From: Dehalococcoidia bacterium
GTDB taxonomy: Bacteria; Chloroflexota; Dehalococcoidia; Dehalococcoidales; UBA1222
NCBI GenBank assembly: GCA_009784845.1
Contig: WQXK01000033.1
Span: 1 to 9,681 of the forward strand
Reading direction: 5' to 3'
DNA length: 9,681 nt
Made by a program: the position numbers and the translations under genes. The notes below the pieces were generated by a model. The model searched no databases and was not told the DNA's origin. It saw only the letters and a list, made by a program, of their open reading frames with translations. Of the stretch, positions 5,468 to 9,681 are shown piece by piece; positions within the stretch are counted from its first letter, which is position 1, and every line of letters starts with the position of its first letter.

Positions 5468-6751
5468 ATGGGTTTGCTGAAAGCGGGAACTGGCGCAATT
5501 GGAGGCGTACTGGCTGACCAATGGAAGGAGTTTTTCTATTGTGAGGCCATTGATGTCAATGTGCTGGCGGTGAAAGGGCGTAAGCGCGATGACAAGCGCT
5601 CTTCCAACACCAAAGGGACGGATAACATTATCTCAAGCGGGTCCATCGTGGCAGTAGCTGACGGACAGGCTATGGCGATTGTTGATCAGGGTAAGATTGT
5701 GGAGTTCTGTGCCGAGCCGGGTGAATTTAAGTATGACGCATCATCTGAGGCGAGCATATTTAACGGCAAGCTTGGCTCAAGCATAAAACAAACCTTTGTT
5801 AATATCGGCAAGCGTTTCACCTTTGGCGGACAGCCGGGTAAGGACCAGCGCATTTACTACTTCAATCTCAAGGAGATTGTAGGCAACAAGTATGGAACTC
5901 CCAATCCCGTGCCTTTCCGTGTCGTAGACCACAATATTGGGCTGGACGTGGATATTGCCATACGCTGCAATGGTGAGTACTCATATAAGCTTACCGATCC
6001 CATATTGTTTTACACCAATGTATGTGGCAATGTGGAGTCGGCCTATCGCAGGGACAGCATAGACAGTATGCTAAAATCCGAACTTTTGACAGCACTGCAG
6101 CCGGCTTTCGCCAAGATTAGTTCCATGGGGATACGCTACAGCGCTCTTCCGGGGCACACGACTGAGTTGGCTGAGGCTTTGAACGAGGTTTTGTCAAAGA
6201 AGTGGACTGAGCTCAGAGGTCTTTCCATTGCCTCTTTCGGTGTTAACAGTGTCACGGCCTCACCTGAGGACGAGAATATGATAAAAGACCTGCAGCGCAC
6301 GGCTGTTATGCGCAATGCAGGTATGGCCGGTGCCACGCTTGTTACGGCGCAGGCAGATGCCATGAAAGCTGCGGCCGGAAATGAAGGCGGTGCGTTTATG
6401 GGTTTCCTTGGCATGAATGCGGCGATGAATGCTGGCTCAAATGCAGGAAGCTTCTTCAATATGGATGCCCAGCAAAAAGAGCAGGCAGCACAGCAGCAGG
6501 CACAGCAGACTGCGGCTGGCATTTGGAAATGTGAGTGCGGTGCCTCCGCCAGCGGCAAATTCTGCAATGAGTGCGGCAAGTCCAAACCGGCATCGGATAC
6601 ATGGGCATGTGTGTGTGGAGCCGAAGTCAAAGGTAAGTTCTGTAATGAGTGCGGCAAACCCAAACCTGCGAGCGACGAGTGGACTTGCGAGTGCGGCGTG
6701 GCGAACAAAGGCGGCAAATTCTGCGGCGGCTGTGGAAAAGCAAAGGCATAA
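5468..6751 (+). CDS. SPFH-domain protein with three C-terminal zinc ribbons (YdjI-like)
   Basis: A 427-residue member of the SPFH/band-7 superfamily in the YdjI group (often misnamed 'virion core protein'). The N-terminal part, about 1-265, is the SPFH region: an amphipathic start GLLKAGTGAIGGVLADQWKE, then alternating strands including GQAMAIVDQGKIVEF and the KYGTPNPVPF segment. After an Ala/Met/Gln-rich linker (about 280-350) come three tandem zinc ribbons of the pattern W-x-CxCG-x-GKFCxxCGK: Cys355/357/366/369, 381/383/392/395 and 407/409/419/422. The first two repeats are nearly identical (FCNECGKxKPASD). In B. subtilis, YdjI works with YdjG and YdjH to hold PspA at the membrane. The next gene here is the YdjG-like partner, 34 nt downstream. 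Start chosen by AAAGGAGA 8-9 nt upstream. Confidence 0.9.
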   Translation: MGLLKAGTGAIGGVLADQWKEFFYCEAIDVNVLAVKGRKRDDKRSSNTKGTDNIISSGSIVAVADGQAMAIVDQGKIVEFCAEPGEFKYDASSEASIFNGKLGSSIKQTFVNIGKRFTFGGQPGKDQRIYYFNLKEIVGNKYGTPNPVPFRVVDHNIGLDVDIAIRCNGEYSYKLTDPILFYTNVCGNVESAYRRDSIDSMLKSELLTALQPAFAKISSMGIRYSALPGHTTELAEALNEVLSKKWTELRGLSIASFGVNSVTASPEDENMIKDLQRTAVMRNAGMAGATLVTAQADAMKAAAGNEGGAFMGFLGMNAAMNAGSNAGSFFNMDAQQKEQAAQQQAQQTAAGIWKCECGASASGKFCNECGKSKPASDTWACVCGAEVKGKFCNECGKPKPASDEWTCECGVANKGGKFCGGCGKAKA

Positions 6752-6785
6752 GAATGATTACATATAAAGGTAAGAAGGAGTAAAA

Positions 6786-7991
6786 ATGGCAGATGTATTA
6801 GCGTATAAGTGTCCCAACTGTGGCGCACCGATTAACTTTGATTCATCTTCGCAGATGATGAAATGCAGTTCCTGCGGCACCGAGATGGATACGGCGGCTT
6901 TTCAGGCGTATGATGCCGCTCTAAAGCAGGCAGAAGCGCCACAGGAAGAAGTCGTGTGGAAAGACGACGACTTAAGCTTGTGGAAAGACGATTCAATAAG
7001 CGCTTTGATGTGCAAGTCCTGCGGTGGCGAGATCATTGTTGAGGAAACGACCGTGGCTACGGAGTGCCCGTACTGCGGCAATGCGGCGGTTGCCCCCAAG
7101 CAGGTTTCCGACATGCTGCGACCGGACTTTGTCATACCATTTAAGCTGGACAAAAACGCGGCCAAGGCGGCGCTTAAGAAATTCTACAATGGCAAACCGT
7201 TGCTGCCCAAATACTTCAAAGACGACGAGCGCATAAACAAGATTATCGGTGTGTATGTGCCGTTTTGGCTGTATGACTGTGATACGGCAAACAATGCGGT
7301 GTACAGCGCTACCAAGACAAGTTCATGGACTGCCAGCAAAACGCATTACACCAAGACGGATTACTACATGGTGAAGCGTTCGGGGAGCATGCGCTTTGAA
7401 AAAATCCCAGCCGATGGCTTGGAAAAGATGGATGATGCCGTGATGGATGCCATTGAGCCGTTTGATTATATTGACCTTACGGATTTCTCCATGGCGTACC
7501 TGTCGGGATATTTAGCCGACAAATATGACGTCACAGCTGAGGCGAACCAACCAAGGATTGACAAGCGCGTGCGCAAGAGTGTTGAAACAGCGTTGCGCGC
7601 CACAGTTCAAGGATATAGTTCTGTCAGTACGAAAGCGCTGAACGTGCGCATGCACAACGGACAGGTGCACTATGCCCTCTTCCCTGTGTGGATACTCAAT
7701 ACACACTGGGGGGATGAACTTTATTCGTTTGTGATGAACGGACAGACGGGCAAGCTGGTCGGAGACCTGCCGATTGATAAAAAGAAAGCAGGAATGATTG
7801 GTGGCATTGTTCTGGTTGCTGTGATGGCCGTACTGGTTGCAATCGGCTTTGCAGCGTCGCTTTCATCCGGCGCAATGACTGCGATTGCCGCCATTGCTGC
7901 TATCGGCTCATTGGTTACGGCACTGACATTTATTAAAGTGTTTTCCAAGAAAAAGCATAGCAAGAAAATGAGAGAGCAGGTGAGCAAATGA
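6786..7991 (+). CDS. Zinc-ribbon membrane protein (YdjG-like)
   Basis: A 401-residue protein with two N-terminal zinc ribbons: Cys9/12/27/30 (CPNCG...CSSCG) and Cys76/79/94/97 (CKSCG...CPYCG). A long cytoplasmic middle domain follows, with FVIPFKLDK and a IIGVYVPFWLYDCD motif seen in YdjG-like 'TFIIB-type zinc ribbon' proteins. At the C-terminus are two hydrophobic helices (about 337-360 and 362-386), then a basic tail KKKHSKKMREQ. It is not a helicase, though homologues are sometimes labelled PriA-like because of the zinc ribbon. AAGGAG lies 6 nt before the ATG. It follows the SPFH gene and overlaps the next ORF by ATGA. It probably recruits the SPFH protein to the membrane, by analogy with B. 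subtilis. Confidence 0.88.
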   Translation: MADVLAYKCPNCGAPINFDSSSQMMKCSSCGTEMDTAAFQAYDAALKQAEAPQEEVVWKDDDLSLWKDDSISALMCKSCGGEIIVEETTVATECPYCGNAAVAPKQVSDMLRPDFVIPFKLDKNAAKAALKKFYNGKPLLPKYFKDDERINKIIGVYVPFWLYDCDTANNAVYSATKTSSWTASKTHYTKTDYYMVKRSGSMRFEKIPADGLEKMDDAVMDAIEPFDYIDLTDFSMAYLSGYLADKYDVTAEANQPRIDKRVRKSVETALRATVQGYSSVSTKALNVRMHNGQVHYALFPVWILNTHWGDELYSFVMNGQTGKLVGDLPIDKKKAGMIGGIVLVAVMAVLVAIGFAASLSSGAMTAIAAIAAIGSLVTALTFIKVFSKKKHSKKMREQVSK

Positions 7992-8107
7992 AGAGAAGAA
8001 TAGGTCTTGGGCTGACAACGTGTGTTATGACAGCGGTGCTTTTCCTCATGACCGGTGCGGCTGTACTGCAGCTGACGGCACGGAAGAGGCGGCTGGTGCC
8101 GGCATGA
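7988..8107 (+). pseudogene. Signal-peptide end of a TPM-domain (YdjH-like) gene, or a micro-ORF
   Basis: A 39-codon ORF that overlaps the stop of the YdjG-like gene by ATGA. The product MKRRIGLGLTTCVMTAVLF continues as LMTGAAVLQLTARKRRLVPA, which is a basic n-region followed by a hydrophobic stretch, as in a secretion signal. TPM-domain proteins begin in this way and are the usual third partner of this operon. The following roughly 130-residue TPM domain is absent, and the reading frame ends where the next ORF starts. The most likely reading is an internal deletion with frameshift; a functional small membrane peptide is possible. Confidence 0.5.
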
Positions 8108-8292
8108 TCATCCTTGCAGGGTTACTTGCTGGGCTGCTTGTTGCTCTGATTGTGATAAGAATCATGGCAGGTAGGATGAATACTGTAGGTAAGCAGGATA
8201 GTGCCAAGGGCTACGGGCAAAAGCTTATGCTAACCGAGAAAAGCGATGCTTTTCTGTATAGCAGGACGACCAGCCGTCGCGTGAATAATTAA
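8104..8292 (+). CDS. 62-residue one-helix protein resembling a TPM-protein C-terminus
   Basis: Starts at an ATG that overlaps the stop of the preceding micro-ORF (ATGA), so its translation could be coupled; the same frame is also open back to 8020. It has one transmembrane helix at about 1-21 (MIILAGLLAGLLVALIVIRI), then a tail with GQKLMLTEKSDAFLYSRTTSRRVNN. TPM-domain (YgcG/YdjH-like) proteins end in the same manner: a transmembrane helix and a tail with a 'D-x-F-L-Y' motif. So the ends of the YdjH-like gene remain and the domain between them is lost. Whether the two ORFs are still made is not known. No strong ribosome binding site is present. Call as coding is tentative. Confidence 0.45.
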   Translation: MIILAGLLAGLLVALIVIRIMAGRMNTVGKQDSAKGYGQKLMLTEKSDAFLYSRTTSRRVNN

Positions 8293-8323
8293 GACGCTTA
8301 CGTAACAGACATTCGGCGACCGG

Positions 8324-8797
8324 CTATTGTGTCAGGTTAAAAAACAGACCGGGAATTAAATAGGACAACACGACCATAATTATGCCGGCGCAGAGGACGC
8401 CCAGCGCAATTGCAGGGAATGATTTTCTGATTGGAAGATCAAGAGTGGCTGCAATCAGCGAGCCTGTCCATGCGCCGGTTCCCGGAAGAGGTATGGCGAC
8501 GAATAAGAACAATCCGAACAGCTGATATTTTCTGACTGTGTCGGATTTGGCGATGGCGCGATTTTCAAGCTTTGTTACAAAGGCTCCGATGCGCTTGAAG
8601 CACTTCAAATAGGCGAAGATTCGGCGGATAAACAGCAGGATGAATGGCACGGGTAAGATGTTTCCTGCAAAGCAGATTGCAAATGCCAGTGCCACAGGTA
8701 TGCCTCTTATAGCGGCATAAGGCAGCCCGCCCCTAAGCTCAAAAAGCGGCAGCATGGAAATAAGAAATGCGACTAGCGCGTCCACAAAGAGTTTCAT
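8324..8797 (-). CDS. Small-multidrug-export family membrane protein (COG2426)
   Basis: A 157-residue integral membrane protein. Family marks: LPLFELRGGLPYA near the N-terminus, AGNILPVPFILLFIRR, and the strongly conserved LFLFVAIPLPGTGAWTGS followed by LIAATLDLPIRKS and ALGVLCAGIIM. Several hydrophobic segments span the length. The family name 'small multi-drug export' is from annotation; transport has little direct proof. The frame is open to a TTG at 8833, but the ATG at 8797 is the better start because homologues begin about there and because a TATAAT lies just 7 nt upstream of it. No Shine-Dalgarno sequence precedes it. It converges with the micro-ORFs to the left; no clear terminator is seen in the 31 nt between. 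Confidence 0.82.
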   Translation of the reverse strand: MKLFVDALVAFLISMLPLFELRGGLPYAAIRGIPVALAFAICFAGNILPVPFILLFIRRIFAYLKCFKRIGAFVTKLENRAIAKSDTVRKYQLFGLFLFVAIPLPGTGAWTGSLIAATLDLPIRKSFPAIALGVLCAGIIMVVLSYLIPGLFFNLTQ

Positions 8798-8804
8798 CGG
8801 GGTG

Positions 8805-8833
8805 ATTATAACCGCAAAAACAGGCAAGCGCAA
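8805..8833 (-). promoter_or_regulatory. Promoter placed for a leaderless transcript
   Basis: On the minus strand TTGCGC (8833-8828), 17 nt, and a perfect TATAAT (8810-8805). The ATG of the export-family gene begins 7 nt after the -10 box, where transcription itself normally starts, so the mRNA would begin at or near the start codon. The missing Shine-Dalgarno sequence agrees with this. The -35 box is weak (3 of 6). Confidence 0.45.
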
Positions 8834-8853
8834 GCATTGTGGTGACTGCGCTT
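8826..8853. repeat. Inverted repeat over the -35 region
   Basis: AAGCGCA (8826-8832) and TGCGCTT (8847-8853) are perfect 7-nt arms with a 14-nt spacer, in the gap between the M23-like and export-family genes. One arm covers the -35 box of the predicted promoter, so it could be an operator. On minus-strand RNA it would be a hairpin followed, after 5 nt, by five U, so a weak terminator of the M23-like gene is the other option. Confidence 0.35.
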
Positions 8854-8875
8854 AATCTGCAATGTGCCAAGCGGG

Positions 8876-9607
8876 CTAATCATCCCGTTGCGGTCTGTAA
8901 CCGGGCTGTCCCGCATGGTAATAACCAACCTCAATTCTATCAAGCCAGCAGCCCGGATAGACAGTGCAGGTGGAGTTATCATCGTAGACTATCTCACCTT
9001 CGTTCGTTCTTAGTTCCCTCGATTTCATCTCGTTTACCAGCGCCTCAATTTTTGGTTTGTAAGAGGCTTTGGCGTCAGGGGAAAGGAACATGAAAGGTGC
9101 GTAATGATACCCCTGTAGATTGTTCTTAATATCAAGCTCAAACATACCAATGCTGCGTCCGTCACCATTCTGAAGAGCGCCGGGGTTGCCTAAAAACTGA
9201 CCGGCTTTCACCTTACTGCCGACTTTAACCTGAGGGTTTTTAACGTGGTCCAATTCGACATGCCAGTTGGTCGCGCCAAAATCAAACAGGCGCTCGGTTT
9301 TCGGCTTGATTACGACGGAATAATCCTGAGTGTAAGGCTGGTACTCCATAGCTTTGACTACACCATCACATGGAGCATAAATGCGGGCACTCGTATCCAG
9401 ATAAAACTTATAGCACTGCTGAAGCTGTCCGCTGTAGTCCTTGCGCCAGAAACCAAAGAAAGCCTCAATTATTGAAAAATCAGAGACCTCAATATCTGTG
9501 CCGATATTATAAATTACAAGTTCACTGCTGTTGCCGACTATGAAAAAAGTAGACAAGCCTGTGCTGCCCCCAAACTTTGGTCCAATTTCAAAGTTAGTCC
9601 GTACCAT
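8876..9607 (-). CDS. M23/LytM-fold protein, probably not a peptidase
   Basis: A 243-residue protein. Residues about 75-162 read as the duplicated hybrid-motif beta barrel of M23 peptidases: ARIYAPCDGVVKAMEYQP, DYSVVIKPK, WHVELDHVKNPQVKVGSKV and KAGQFLGNPGALQNGDG. In active M23 enzymes the domain ends in a GxHLHFE zinc-binding motif; here the place is taken by SIGMFELDI, with no His, so zinc catalysis is unlikely. The N-terminal 70 residues and the C-terminal part (with YHAGQPGYRPQRDD) are not recognised. There is no signal peptide or membrane helix from the ATG at 9607, which is odd for a wall enzyme and suggests a cytoplasmic or binding role. It starts 2 nt after the stop of the gene to its right, so both are in one transcript. 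Confidence 0.6.
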   Translation of the reverse strand: MVRTNFEIGPKFGGSTGLSTFFIVGNSSELVIYNIGTDIEVSDFSIIEAFFGFWRKDYSGQLQQCYKFYLDTSARIYAPCDGVVKAMEYQPYTQDYSVVIKPKTERLFDFGATNWHVELDHVKNPQVKVGSKVKAGQFLGNPGALQNGDGRSIGMFELDIKNNLQGYHYAPFMFLSPDAKASYKPKIEALVNEMKSRELRTNEGEIVYDDNSTCTVYPGCWLDRIEVGYYHAGQPGYRPQRDD

Positions 9608-9609
9608 GA

Positions 9610-9681
9610 TTAAGCAACCACTCCAGCCAACTTCTTCTCATCTGACACCAGTATAACATTCCAAACAGCCTGGCGCATAGT
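9610..9681 (-). CDS. 3' end of an unknown gene
   Basis: The minus-strand frame is open from the window edge to a TAA at 9612-9610 and gives TMRQAVWNVILVSDEKKLA plus GVVA. It could be the end of a longer gene or a tiny ORF starting at the ATG at about 9678. The 2-nt gap to the M23-like gene supports a coding role with coupling. No family is recognised from 23 residues. Confidence 0.35.
   Translation of the reverse strand, partial: TMRQAVWNVILVSDEKKLAGVVA

Noticed and set aside
6136..6828. 230-codon minus-strand ORF opposite the SPFH gene
   Set aside because: It lies antisense to the zinc-ribbon region; its Pro/His/Ser-rich repeats are just the reverse of the Cys/Gly codons. The plus strand has clear domains and a ribosome binding site.
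8293..8323. Bidirectional terminator between the convergent genes
   Set aside because: No stable hairpin with a T-run on either strand could be found; short CGG/CCG and GACA/TGTC matches only.
1..9681. CRISPR array, complete tRNA, rRNA or insertion sequence
   Set aside because: No regularly spaced repeats, no complete cloverleaf, and no transposase or integrase coding sequence seen in the window.

Overview
The window looks like a chromosomal stretch of a Bacillota bacterium, probably Clostridia-like, of moderate GC. The reasons are strong AAGGAGG-type ribosome binding sites, promoters close to TTGACA-N17-TATAAT, a short DUF2089 regulator, a small-multidrug-export family protein, and a YdjI/YdjG-like gene pair. 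No species can be named from the sequence alone.

Left part (1-2948, minus strand): surE, then the pantothenate operon panD-panB-panC, with panC running off the left edge. PanD makes beta-alanine, PanB makes ketopantoate, and PanC joins beta-alanine to pantoate, so these three genes cover most of vitamin B5 synthesis (KPR/PanE is not in view). A near-consensus promoter lies over the end of surE. It drives a leader of about 210 nt before panD. The leader starts with complementary segments that form an aptamer-like fold, followed by mutually exclusive antiterminator and terminator hairpins. This looks like a riboswitch-type or attenuator control of vitamin B5 synthesis and is the strongest regulatory find in the window.

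Middle part (2949-4336, plus strand): an AT-richer cassette with its own strong promoter and two palindromes in front. It encodes a DUF2089 helix-turn-helix protein, a three-helix membrane protein and an ImmA/IrrE-type metallopeptidase with a changed zinc motif, all tightly packed. A short ORF that starts like a NYN-domain nuclease follows, and the cassette ends exactly at a 46-nt 3' fragment of a tRNA-Gly(CCC) gene. This resembles the right end of an integrated element, most of which is gone or was never in the window.

Right part (4459-8292, plus strand): a metal-dependent amidohydrolase. Then, behind its own promoter, comes an operon of an SPFH-domain protein with three C-terminal zinc ribbons (YdjI-like) and a zinc-ribbon membrane protein (YdjG-like). 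After these are two overlapping micro-ORFs that look like the two ends of a TPM-domain protein (YdjH-like) whose middle is missing. In Bacillus subtilis the corresponding proteins form a membrane module linked to PspA; no pspA is visible here.

Far right (8324-9681, minus strand): the 3' end of an unknown gene, an M23/LytM-fold protein lacking the usual catalytic HxH, and a small-multidrug-export family membrane protein whose promoter sits so close to the ATG that the mRNA is probably leaderless.
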